From an uncultured Acetobacteraceae bacterium (GTDB taxonomy: Bacteria; Pseudomonadota; Alphaproteobacteria; Acetobacterales; Acetobacteraceae): DNA of 14,525 bases. This document shows, one piece after another, positions 1 through 10,700 of the stretch. Below the pieces are notes generated by a model, which was not told where the DNA came from, made no database searches, and saw nothing but the letters and a program-made list of their open reading frames with translations. Numbering within the stretch: position 1 is the first letter of the stretch; each line of letters opens with the position of its first letter. The position numbers and the translations under genes are program-made. The stretch spans positions 1 to 14,525 of the forward strand of contig CALGVL010000028.1 of the NCBI GenBank assembly GCA_937930165.1, given 5' to 3'.

Positions 1-1536
1 CTGAGCGGCAACACGGCCCTTTCCGACGCCGCGCTCCTGCCGATCCTGCAGCCGCTCGTCGGGCAGGAGGTCACTCTCGCCCAGGTCGAGGAGGCGCGGA
101 TCGCGATGGTCTCGGCCTATGGCCGCGCCGGCTATCCCTTCGTGACCGTCTCGGCCGGCCTTACCCCGGCGGCGGACGGGGCCGAGCTGGTGATGGCGGT
201 GGTCGAGGGGCGGATCGCCGCGGTCAAGCTGGACGGCAATATCGGCCCGGCCGGCACGCAGGTGCTGCGCTTCCTGAACCGCCTCGTGGATGGCGGGCCG
301 GTGACCACCCGGGCGCTGGAGCGGGCACTGCTGCTGGCCGGCGACGTGCCCGGCGTCACCGTGCGCAGCGTCGTCCGCCCCCTGGCGGGAGGGGAGCAGG
401 GCGCGCTCGAACTGGTGGCGCAGGTCAGCCGCCGCCCCTTCAGCGGCTATCTGAGCGTGGACAACCGCGGCTACAAGCTGACCGGACCGGTCCAGGGACT
501 GCTTGTCGTCGGGGCGAATTCCTTCACCTCGCTCGGCGAGCGGATCGAGGCCTCGCTCTTCATGGCGCAGGACTCGGAGCAGACCTTCGGCCAGGTCTCG
601 GCCGAGGCCTTCGCCGGCAGTTCCGGCCTCCGCGTCCGGGTCTTTGCCGGCGCGGGCATTTCCAGGCCCGGCTCCCCGCTCTCGGCCCTTGGCTATCGCG
701 GCTACACCCGCATCTTCGGTCTGAGTGCCGGCTATCCGATCATCCGCAGCCGGTCGCTGAACCTCTTCATCGCGGGGCAGTTTGATGCACTCGATTCGGA
801 GATTGAGCTAGGCCAGCCGGACCGCCAGCGCTCGAATCTCGACGAGATCCGCACCCTGCGCTTCGGCCTGGACGGCGCGGCGCTCGACACGCTGCTGCCC
901 TTCGCGCCGCTTCCGGCCACCAACACGGGGAATATCCGCCTGCACCAGGGCGTTCGGTGGTTCGGGGGCGGCGGCGGCGGGCCGAACGGCCCGGCCCGCG
1001 CCGGCAGCGACTTCAACTTCACCAAGCTGACCGGCGAACTGGGGCGCACCCAGCCGCTCTGGGCGCCGAACGACTGGATGGTCCTCGGCGTGCAGGGCCT
1101 CATCGCCGGCCAATGGACCGACGACATCCTGCCCTCGGCCGAGAAATTCTATCTCGGTGGCAACCGGCTGGGCCGCGGCTTCTATGCGGGCGAGGTCACC
1201 GGCGACAAGGCCATCGGCATCGCCGCGGAGGTGACGCTCGATGTGCGGCCCGGCTCCTTCTCCCTCGCCCGGCTCGGCATGCCGACCGTGCAGCTGCAGC
1301 CCACCGCGCAATTCTACCTGTTCCGCGATTACGGCCGCACCTGGGAGAACCTTCCGACCGATCCGGACCGCCGCCTCGAATCCTGGGGTGGCGGCGTGCG
1401 CATGATGCTGCTCGAGAATCTCCAGGTGGATGTCGAGGGTGTGCACCGGCTGACCCGGCGCGTGGATGCCGGCGGCGCGGCGGCCAAGCCGCTGCCCGAG
1501 AGCGCGGTGTTCTTCCGCGTCCTGGCCCGCTTCTGA
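1..1536 (+). CDS. TpsB outer-membrane transporter of a two-partner secretion system (FhaC/ShlB/HecB family), 5' end missing
   Basis: The frame is open from base 1, so the start, signal peptide and plug helix lie upstream; 511 residues are visible against about 550-590 for the family. Residues 1-60 look like the end of POTRA1 (an LSGNTALSD start, then a G-Y-P-F-V strand). Residues 66-140 look like POTRA2 (VEGRIAAVKLDGN, then a helix and strand). The rest is the 16-stranded barrel. Family landmarks are the loop-L6 region K-F-Y-L-G-G-N-R-L followed by GRGF at 391-394 (usually VRGY/F), the FRDYGRTW strand at 441-448, and a C-terminal Phe (VLARF) typical of BAM-assembled barrels. A six-Gly run at 322-327 sits in a probable loop. 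In this family the POTRA domains bind the TPS domain of the partner and the barrel exports it without ATP. The partner is the gene 91 bases downstream. The family call is firm; the exact substrate is inferred from adjacency. Confidence 0.95.
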   Translation: MSGNTALSDAALLPILQPLVGQEVTLAQVEEARIAMVSAYGRAGYPFVTVSAGLTPAADGAELVMAVVEGRIAAVKLDGNIGPAGTQVLRFLNRLVDGGPVTTRALERALLLAGDVPGVTVRSVVRPLAGGEQGALELVAQVSRRPFSGYLSVDNRGYKLTGPVQGLLVVGANSFTSLGERIEASLFMAQDSEQTFGQVSAEAFAGSSGLRVRVFAGAGISRPGSPLSALGYRGYTRIFGLSAGYPIIRSRSLNLFIAGQFDALDSEIELGQPDRQRSNLDEIRTLRFGLDGAALDTLLPFAPLPATNTGNIRLHQGVRWFGGGGGGPNGPARAGSDFNFTKLTGELGRTQPLWAPNDWMVLGVQGLIAGQWTDDILPSAEKFYLGGNRLGRGFYAGEVTGDKAIGIAAEVTLDVRPGSFSLARLGMPTVQLQPTAQFYLFRDYGRTWENLPTDPDRRLESWGGGVRMMLLENLQVDVEGVHRLTRRVDAGGAAAKPLPESAVFFRVLARF

Positions 1537-1547
1537 TCCCGCCCGCC

Positions 1548-1552
1548 GAGGA
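1548..1552 (+). promoter_or_regulatory. Alternative ribosome binding site for the TpsA gene (upstream start)
   Basis: GAGGA lies 9 bases before the in-frame ATG at 1562, only 25 bases after the TpsB stop. Starting there adds 22 mostly polar residues, including two Arg, in front of the signal peptide. The added stretch has high third-position GC, so it could be genuinely coding. It is weaker than the site at 1614. Confidence 0.35.
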
Positions 1553-1613
1553 CGACGCGCGATGACCACCGGCGAAACCAGGCAGGCCCCCCAACGCCCC
1601 ACCCCGATCCCGC

Positions 1614-1618
1614 GGAGG
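1614..1618 (+). promoter_or_regulatory. Preferred ribosome binding site for the TpsA gene
   Basis: GGAGG lies 9 bases before ATG 1628 and is the best Shine-Dalgarno match in the TpsB-TpsA gap. It yields a conventional signal peptide of about 38 residues, which is why 1628 is chosen over 1562. Confidence 0.55.
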
Positions 1619-1627
1619 CTGAACACC

Positions 1628-1741
1628 ATGGTCCAGGCGAAGGCGCAGCAGCGGCAGGCTTCCCTCACCAGGCTGCGCCTGCTGGGCACCACGGCCCTGC
1701 TGCCCGCGACCCTGCTTCTGGCAGCGGTCCCGGCGCGGGCC
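1628..1741 (+). other. TpsA signal peptide
   Basis: A basic n-region (K5, R9, R15, R17) is followed by a hydrophobic core around L18-A33 and the end V-P-A-R-A-Q-A. Cleavage after A38 (A-R-A) fits best, because cutting after A40 would put Pro at +1. There is no obvious extended signal peptide region of the MNK.YR.. type found in many gammaproteobacterial TPS proteins. Confidence 0.85.
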
Positions 1742-4700
1742 CAGGCGCCGAACGCGGCGCCGACCGGCGGCCAGGTGGTGGCGGGCCAGGCCAGCATCGC
1801 GCAGTCGGCGGCGACGACGCGGATCACCCAGACCACCAACCGGGCGGCGATCGACTGGCAGACCTTCAATGTCGGGCGGAACCATACGGTCGTCTTCAAC
1901 CAGCCCTCCGCCTCCTCCTGGACGCTGAACCGGGTGCTGACGCCGGATCCGTCCATGATCGCGGGGCGCATCACCGCCAATGGCGGCATCGCCATCGTCA
2001 ACACCTCCGGCATCGTCTTCGCCGAGGGGGCGCAGGTGAATGTCGGCAGCCTGATCGCCAGCGCCGCCAACATCACCAACGCGAATTTCATGGCCGGCCG
2101 CATGGTCTTCGACGGCGCGCCGAAGCCCGGCGCGCGGGTGGAGAACCGCGGCCAGATCACGGTGGCGGAGCGCGGCCTGGCCGCGCTGGTGGCGCCCGGC
2201 GTGGCGAACAGCGGCATCATCCGCGCCCGGCTCGGCCGCGTGGCCCTGGCGGGGGCGGAGACCTACACGCTGGACCTTGCCGGCGACGGGCTGGTCGCCA
2301 TCGATGTGACGCAGGCCGTGCGCCAGGCACCGGAAGGGGCGACGGCGCTGGTGACCAACAGCGGCGTGGTCGAGGCGCAGGGCGGCGCCGTGCTGCTGAG
2401 CGCGGATGCGGCGCAGGGGCTGGTCGAGGCGGTGGTGCGCAATACCGGGCGCGTCAGCGCCGATTCCGCTGGCACCGGCCGCGCCGGCCAGGTGGCGCTG
2501 CGCGGCCGGGGCGGCGATGTGCGGGTGGAGGCGGGCGGCCAGGTCACGGCCCGCGGCACCGAGGCCGGCATCCATGGCGGCACGGTGGAGGTGTCGAGCC
2601 GCGGCGGCGCCGCGGTGGTGGCGGAGGGCGCGCGGGTTTCCGCCAGCGGCCAGGGTGGCGGCGGCCGTGTGACGGTTGGCGGCGCCGAGGCCCGCGCGGC
2701 GGTGGTGCGGGGCCGCGTCGCGGCTCGCGGCACCGGCGCCGGCGCGCGCGGCGGCCGGGTGGAGGTGAATGCCGCCGGCACGGTGACGGTCGGCGGCAAA
2801 GCGCGGGTGAATGCCTCCGGCACTGCCGGCGGCGGCACGGCGCTGATCGGCACCACGGGCGTCGGCCGGGCGCAGCGGATGGCGGCGACGACCAGGGTCG
2901 AGAAGGGCGCCGAGATCCGCGCCGATGCGACCAAGGCGGGGCAGGGCGGCACCATCGCCGTGAACAGCACCGGGCAGACCGAGATGCGCGGCCTGCTCTC
3001 GGCACGCGGCGGCGCGGCGGGGGGCGATGGCGGCTTCGTGGAGGTCTCCGGCCAGTCCGGCCTCATCATCGCCGGCCGGGTGGATGTGGGCGCGGATGCA
3101 GGGAAGGCGGGAACTCTGCTGATCGACCCGGAGAACATCCGGGTGGTGACGGATGCGGAGGTGCCCGATCCGCTGGACCCCGGTGACGAGGCCAGCAGTG
3201 GCCCCGCCGCCACCTTCGTCGCGACCAGCGGCCCGGGCGGCACGCTGTATGTCCGCAACAGCGACGTGAACAATTTCGACGGCACCGTCCTCCTGGAGGC
3301 GGCCGACACGATCACCATCGACGCGCCGATCACGAAGGGCGTGGCCGGCATCGGCGCGGCGGGCGGGCTGTCCATCGTCGCGGGCGGGGGCGGCCTGGAC
3401 GGCACGGTCCAGGTGAACCAGGCCATCACCGTCTCGGGCGACATCACCATCTCCACCGGGACCCTGACGACCGGCGCGGCCGGCTCGCTGACCGCCGTCG
3501 GCGGGAACAGGTTGATAACCCTGGGGGTCGACAACGCGATCACGCTCGGCGCGGATGTCAGCGCGAGCATGGTGGAGATCCGGCCGCTGACGGATGGCAG
3601 GGCGGTGACGCTCGGGGACAGCGCCACTCCGTCCGGGCTGCATATCGATTCCGCGTCGCTGCGGCACGTCCAGACCGGCGGCGGCGTGCTGCGCATCGGC
3701 TCCGAAGCCGGGGGGACGGGCGCGATCACCGTGGCCGGCGATGTGCTGCTCCGCGGCGCCGGCAATGGCGATGCGGCGAGTCTTGAACTGTTTGGCACGA
3801 ATGTCCAGCAGACCGGCGGCATGGTGGATGTGGCGGCGGTCAGCGGCCGCGCCATGGACCCGGGCCCGAGCGCATTCCTGCTCGACCTGACCAGCGCCGG
3901 CAGCGCGGTGAACCGGATCGACCGGGTCGGCGCTGTCGACGCGCAAACCATCCGCATCACCAGCGCCGATGCGCTGGAAGTGACTGGGACGGTTGCGGGC
4001 GGCACCGTCAGCCTCGCTTCGGCGGGGGTGCTGACCGTGACGGATCCGGGCAAGGTCGAGGCCACCACCCAGGCGAACCTCTATGGCAGCAGCCTAGTGC
4101 TGAACGGCCAGGTCTCGGGCGGCACGCAGGGGGTGACGCTGGTCGCCTCCGGCGGCACGCTCGACCTCGACGCCGTTCACCACGCCATCCTTGCCGGAAC
4201 GGTGGATCCGTCGGCGACGATTACGCAGAACGACAAGGGCACGATCATCGGCGCCCTGACGATCCATGCGCTGGGTGCGGTCGATCTGACGGCCGCGCCG
4301 AACCAGGTGAGCGGGCTCGCGGCGCTGTCCTCCGGCGACCTGTCGCTTGCCAGCATCAGCGACATGACGGTGATCGCGGCTGCCCAGCCGGGAGCGCCCT
4401 CGCCGCTCACCGGGGTGGAATACACGCCGTCCCAGGTCCGGGCGCTCGGCAATCTGGATCTGACAGCACAAAGCCTGACCATTGATGCCGACACCGTCTC
4501 GGCAGGGGCGGGCAGCATGGTCAGGCTGGTGGCGACCGCAGGAGACATCAACCTGACTGGTGGGCAGGTCGCGGCCAGCGGTGCCGGAGGCACCATCAAT
4601 CTTGATGCCGCAGGCTCCATCACCCAGACGGGGGGCATTATCGAGGCCGACTCGCTGCTCGTCACCGCGGCCGCCGGGAGTGTGTCACTCGACGCAGCGG

Positions 4701-7700
4701 ACAACCAGGTCGGCACGCTCGCGGGCAGTGCCGACGCGGGCGACTTCGCCTTCCGCAATGCCGGGAACCTGACCATCGGTTCGATCGACGGCACCGACGG
4801 GATCAACGCGACCGCCGGATCCGTCGCGATCACCACCGTCGCCGCGGGCGACATCGCCGTGAATGCGTCGGTGTGGGGCGAGACGGGCGTGTCGCTCAGC
4901 GCCGCGGGCGGGATCGCCGTGGCGACGGAGGGTGCGCTCCTCGCGAGCGATGGGCCTGTCTTGGCCGTGGCGGCCGGGGGGCTGACGAATGACGGCCTGA
5001 TCGTCTCGAACGACCTGGCCGGCGGCATTGTCGCCGGCGCCACGGTGGCCAATTCCGGGCTGATCGTGCTCGGCGATGCGGGCAGCGTCCTGGCGACCGC
5101 GGGCGCGCTGACCAATACCGGCACCGGCATCATCCGCACCGGAATGGCGGCCGCCGCCACCGATCTGACCAATGGGCCGGACGCGGCGCTGCTGGCGGCC
5201 GATACCGGCGCGGGCAGCGTGCTTGCCGGCGCCAGGCTGGACAATGCCGGCACGCTGATCTCGCGCGGCACGGTGGGCGCCGGCACTGGCATCGACAACA
5301 GCGGCGTGCTCGGGGCACGGGCACTCACCTCCCTTCCGGTCACCAATACCGGGACCGTCCATCTCAGTGAGGGGATCACCTCCGCCGCCACCATCATCGT
5401 GATGGGCGATCTGGAGCTTCCCTTCATCAGGACCTCCGATCCCGCGGCGGACATCGTTATCGGGGTTGACGCCAGGGTAAGCGGCGGGAGCGGGATCGAC
5501 TTCGCCGATGGCGCAGGGCCGGACTACAGCTTCACGATCTTGAGCGGTGACGCCAGGACGCTGCAGCTTGATGCCGGGCGGGATGTGGTGGTCTTCGGCA
5601 CGGCACAGGCCGACTCTACCCTGACTGTGACGGCCGGGCGGCATCTGGGGAATGCCGGCAGCATGGAGGCCGGCACTACCCTGACCGTGACGGCCGGGCG
5701 GCATCTGGGGAATGCCGGCAGCATGCAGGCCGACTCCGTCCTGACCATAACGGCCGGCTGGGATGTGGGAAATGCTGGCAGCATGCAGGCTGGCTCCGCC
5801 CTGACCGTGACGGCCGGGCAGGACATCCTGGGCATCGACGGCTCCTTCGTCGTCAGCACGGCCGATGCCGCGGTGGATGCGGCCCTGACCCTCGACGCAG
5901 TACGGAACGTCATCCTTTCGGGCAGCACGACCGTCACCTCCGGCGGCGCGAGTGATGGCGACATCCTGATCGCGGCACGCGGCGGCACGGGGATCCTCTT
6001 GAGCAACCTCACCTCCGTGACCGCGGGCGGCGACGGCACCGTCACGCTGATCGCCTCCACGGGCGGCATCGTCCAGGAGGCAAGCACGACCATCGATGCC
6101 GCGCGGCTGCGCGCCGTGGCCGGGAACGGCATCGACCTGGGAAGCCGCTCCAACCGGATCGGGACGGTCGCGGCCTGGGCCTCCGCGGGCGACATCAACC
6201 TGGCCAGCACGCAGACACTCACCGTCGGCTCGGTCACGTCGCGCGACGATGCCGTCGGGACCCCGGGGACTACCGCGAATGTCGAGGCGGAAGCCGGAAG
6301 CGTCACGCTGATCTCCGACCAGGATCTCCGGCTCGAGCATTCGGTGATCGCCGGGGATGCGGTGCTGCTCCAGGGGCAGGACATCGTCGTGAACCCGGAT
6401 GGCGGCGGCGGTACGCAGTCCCATTCCGGCTTCCGTGCCTGGGTGCTGGCGCGCACCGGCACGGTCGCGCTGCAGGCGTCCGGTTCCGTAGTGAACAACG
6501 GCCAGATCGTCGCCCTGGCGGAGCCCCTGCTCTCCTATGTTCAGGCATCGGAGGATATCACCAATACCGGGCTGATCTCGCTCGGCCGGGAGGCTGGCGA
6601 CCTGCAGGCGGACGGCGAGGTCACGAACCAGGGCCTGATCATCGCCCGCGACGTCACCGCCTTCGGCAATCTGACGAATGCGGCGGGTGGCACCATCGTT
6701 GCCCTGGATATCACCAGCCATGCCGGCATCAGCAATGCCGGGGCGCTCTTCGCCGACAGCGCCGGCACCTCCGGCACCGTGCAGGCGCGGGACGGTCTGG
6801 AGAATCTGGCGGCGGGCAGTATCGCCGCCGGCGGGGTCGTCGTCACGGCCGGCACCCTGTGGAACGCAGGCACGATCCGGACGCATTCCGCGGAGGCGAC
6901 GGGGAACATCGTGAACCGCTCTGGCGCCGTCCTCCGCGAGGCGCTCGACCCCGCCACCGTGACCGTCGCGGGCCTGCCCGCCGGCACCGATGCGCTGGAC
7001 CGGGCACGGGCCGGGGAGGCGCCGGAGGCGGCCACCGTGACCCCGGCCGCTGCGGGGGGCGGCGGGCTCTACCTCGACGCCGGGCAGGATGTGCTGAATG
7101 ATGGCCTGATCCGCGCGACCGGCGGGCTTCAGGTGCTGGCGGCCGGCAATCTGGAGAACGGCACGGACCCGGCGCAGCCGCAGCAGGGCGCCTGGATCCT
7201 TTCGACAGAGGGGCCGGTCATTGCCACCGCGGCCGGCATGCTCACCAATCGCGGGCAGATCTACACCGACCCGGCGCTGGACACCTCGCTCTCCCTGGTG
7301 GAGGGCGGCACGGGGCTGGTGAATTCCGGCCTGATCGCGCTGGAGCCGATGTCGGGCTGCAGCACCGTGTACGCCCTCTCGGGGGAGCTGACCAACACGG
7401 CCTCCGGCCGCATCCTGGCCGGGCTGGTGGAGGCGCAGGCCGGCAATCTGGACAATGCCGGCGGGATCGCCGCCGGCCGGGCCGCCGCCGGCGGGGATCT
7501 GCTCAATCGCGGCGGCATCATCGCCGCGCCGATGGTCGAGGCGACCGGCGATGTGGTGAATGCCGAGGCCGCCATCATCACCGCCGGCACCGCCTTCGCG
7601 CTTCCGGGCGCCGCGGCGCTCGAGGCCAGTCATGCGGTCAATGGCGGGACCTACACCGTGCAGCTCGAGTCCAGCGGCGCCTCCGGTGCCGACCTGACCG

Positions 7701-10700
7701 TGCAGGCAGGCCATCACCTGCTGACCGCGGGGACCATCGAATCGCTCGCGGGCGATGTGACGCTGGAGGCCATGACGGGCGCCATCCTGCAATCCGGCGG
7801 GAGGATCGGCGCCATGGGCGGCGGCCTCACCGATGCGACCGCGGCCGGGACCCTGACGCTGCGGGCGGCTCCGGACGCCGCCGCATCCGCGGATCCCGCC
7901 GCCGGGCATGTCTGGCAGACTGGCGGCACCATCCTGGCGGGGCGGGTTACCGGCAGCGCGGGGCGCTCCATCCATCTCGGCCGCGAGGCGAACAGCATCG
8001 GCGCCGTCGGGGATCTCCATGCAGGCACGGCGACCGGCCTGGAGCCAGGTGCGGATGGCCTGGCCCCGGACGCGGCCCTCGTCCTCCGCACCAGCCGGGA
8101 TCTCCTGACCGTGGATGGCAGGGTTTCGGCCGGCCTCTCCTCCGACGGCACGGCGGTGCGCGTGACGGGCGGCACGATCACGCTGCGTGCCGACGATATG
8201 GAGATCGGCGCGGGCGGGCAGCTCCGCACCGCGCTCGGCGCCGTGCTGCTGGCGCCGCATACGGATGGGCGCGGGGTGATGCTGGGCGGCACGGCCACCG
8301 GCATGCTCTCGCTGGAGAATGCCGAGCTCGGGCGGATCTCCACCGCGGATGCCGGCGCCGCGATGCCGGGCCATGGCATACTGGTCATCGGCACTGGCGG
8401 CACGGGCAGCGTCGAGCTGGCCGGTGACCTGGACCTGCGCCCGGGGGCGGGAGCCGGCGTAGCCGGGCTGCGCATCGACAGCGGCGCCGATGTCGTCCAG
8501 ACCGGCGGCAGGTTGGATGTCGGGCAGCTGAACGTGCAGGCGCCCAATGGCAGCGTGACGCTCAGGAGCACCGGCAACACCGTGGACGAGGTCGCGCAGC
8601 TCCGGACCGTCGTGGCCGGGACTGGGGCCGGGCAGGTGTTGCGGGAGGGCGACGGCCCGGCGGACCCGCTGCGCTTCGCGGTGGCCGCCCCGACCGTCGA
8701 GGCCCATGCCCCGGCATCAGGCGTGACGGCGGGCGACGATGCCAGCTTGACTGTCGCCGACGCGGCTTCCGCTCCGCTGGTCGTCAGCGGCGATATGGTG
8801 GTCGGGTCCGGCCGTAGCCTGACGCTGCGGGCGGACAGTCTCGATCTCCGCGCCCGGCTGATGGCCCCGGCGGGCAGCATCGAGCTCCGCCCCTTCACCG
8901 CCGGGCGGGAGGTCCGGCTCGGCGGCGAGTCGGATGCTCCCGATGCCCTCACCCTCACCACGGAGGAGCTGAACCGCCTGGGCGGCGCCGGGTCCGGCCC
9001 GGACTATGCGCCGGCGGCGATGCTGCGCATCGGCCGCACCGCCAGCCCCATGACCGGGGAGACGAACCAGACCGCGGGCGACATCCTGCTGCACGGCGAT
9101 GTCCTGCTGCGCGACGGTACGGGGCCAGGCCAGGTGCGGGTGGAGGCGCTCGAGCTCTTCGCCGGGGTGGAGGGCGGCACGACCGGCCGCATCGTGCAGA
9201 GCGCGGGCCGGCTCGATGTCGGCGCCCTGGCCGGGGAGGCGCGCATGGAGGTGGCGCTGACCGGCACGGAGAACCGCATCGACCGGCTTGCCAAGCGCAC
9301 CGACCTGGGCACTGTCGCCTTCCGCAGCGGCGCCGCCGGCACGGCGAATGACGGCTTCAGCCTGGTCACCACCTCGCGCGCCGCAGACTTCACCATCGAG
9401 GGCAGTGTGATCGCCAGCGGTGCGGGCGCCAATCTGGCGATCGAGGAGCAGGGCGGGGCGCTGACGGTGAACGGCCCCGGCACCTGGGTGCTGGCGGAGG
9501 CGGGCACCGTGACGCTTCAGGCGGCGGGCCTGCTCACCAACCGGGGCCAGATCCATGCCGGCCTGGACCGGCCCGGATCGCTGGTTTCGGGCGGCGCCGG
9601 GCTGGTGAATTCGGGGCTGATCGCGCTTGCCTCGAACGACGTGGCGGACAGCATCGTCCAGGCCACGGGCGGCGACCTGCTGAACGAGACGGGGGGCGGC
9701 ATCGTCGCCGGCCTCGTGCAGGCGCAGGCAGGAAGCATCATCAATGACGGTGGCATCGCAGCAGGCGTTGTCGCCGCCGCCGGGGATGTCAGCAACAGCG
9801 GCGCGATCATGGCGCATGTGGCCATCCCGGCGCTGCCCTCGGCCAGCGAGCGGCACGTGGATGCCATCGCCGGCAACCCCTATGCCCCCATGATCGGGAC
9901 CGGCGGCATTGGCAACCTGGTGGTCCAGGCCGGGCGGGATGTGCAGAACGACGGCACCATCACCGCCGCGCAGGGCCTGCGGGTGGAGGCCGGGCGCCAT
10001 GTGCAGGGCGGGAACAGTTCCCTGTTCCAGGCCGGCGATCCGGGCGTCGTGGCGGGCGACCTGCTGCTGCATGCCGGGACCACGGATCCGGCCGGTTCCA
10101 TCGTGCTGCGCGGCGCTGCGAGGGTCGCGGCCCTGAGCGCCGGCGACGAGGATGGCGTGGTCACGCTCCGGGCCGCCGGCGATCTGCGGCAGGTGCAGGC
10201 GAACGGCGCGCCCATCCCGGCGACGGCCATCGGCCCCGATGGCGCTCCCCTTCCGGATCCCGCTGCGGATGTCGGCGGCTCGATCGCCACGGCGCAGCTT
10301 CGCCTGTGGGCGGGCGGGGAGGTCGACCTCCGCGCCGCGGCCAATGCGATCGGCACCGTCGCCGGCCAGGCCGGCTCGGCCCTGGCCCTGCGCAACGCGC
10401 AATCCCTGACCGTCGGCCAGGTGCAGAGCCGGGACATCGCCGGGCATCCGGTGGCGATCGACGGCGAAACCGCGAGCAGCGGCCTCCACGCCAATACCGG
10501 CTCCGTCATGCTGGACCTGCGCGGAGCAGGCAGCGCGCTGACGGTCAACCATGACGTCGTCGCCGGGGCCGGCCTCCTCCTCGCCACCGAGAACGGCGCG
10601 ATCACTCTGGCACCGGCAGCGGCGCCGGGCTCCCCGGAACCGCAGCTCCAGGCCGGCGCGGATCTCAGGATCGTCGCCAAGGGCGCGGGCAGCCATCTGG

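Noticed and set aside
961..1000. GGC-rich run in TpsB as a phase-variable tract or sequencing error
   Set aside because: The frame stays open on both sides and the run encodes six Gly in a probable loop. There is no sign of a frameshift.
1466..1561. Extending TpsA upstream to ATG 1466
   Set aside because: This would overlap the end of the TpsB barrel by 71 bases and add an Arg/Cys-rich stretch before the signal peptide. ATG 1628 or 1562 is far better supported.
1196..3946. A 916-residue open frame on the minus strand, and similar ones at 4685-8707 (1340 aa), 8717-11917 (1066 aa) and 11943-14078 (711 aa)
   Set aside because: They lie opposite well-supported genes, have low-complexity Arg/Ala/Gly/His-rich translations with no recognisable domain, and arise because GC-rich third positions remove stops from the opposite strand.
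5581..5820. CRISPR array
   Set aside because: The repeats are contiguous without spacers, in frame within a coding region, and match a beta-helix coil.
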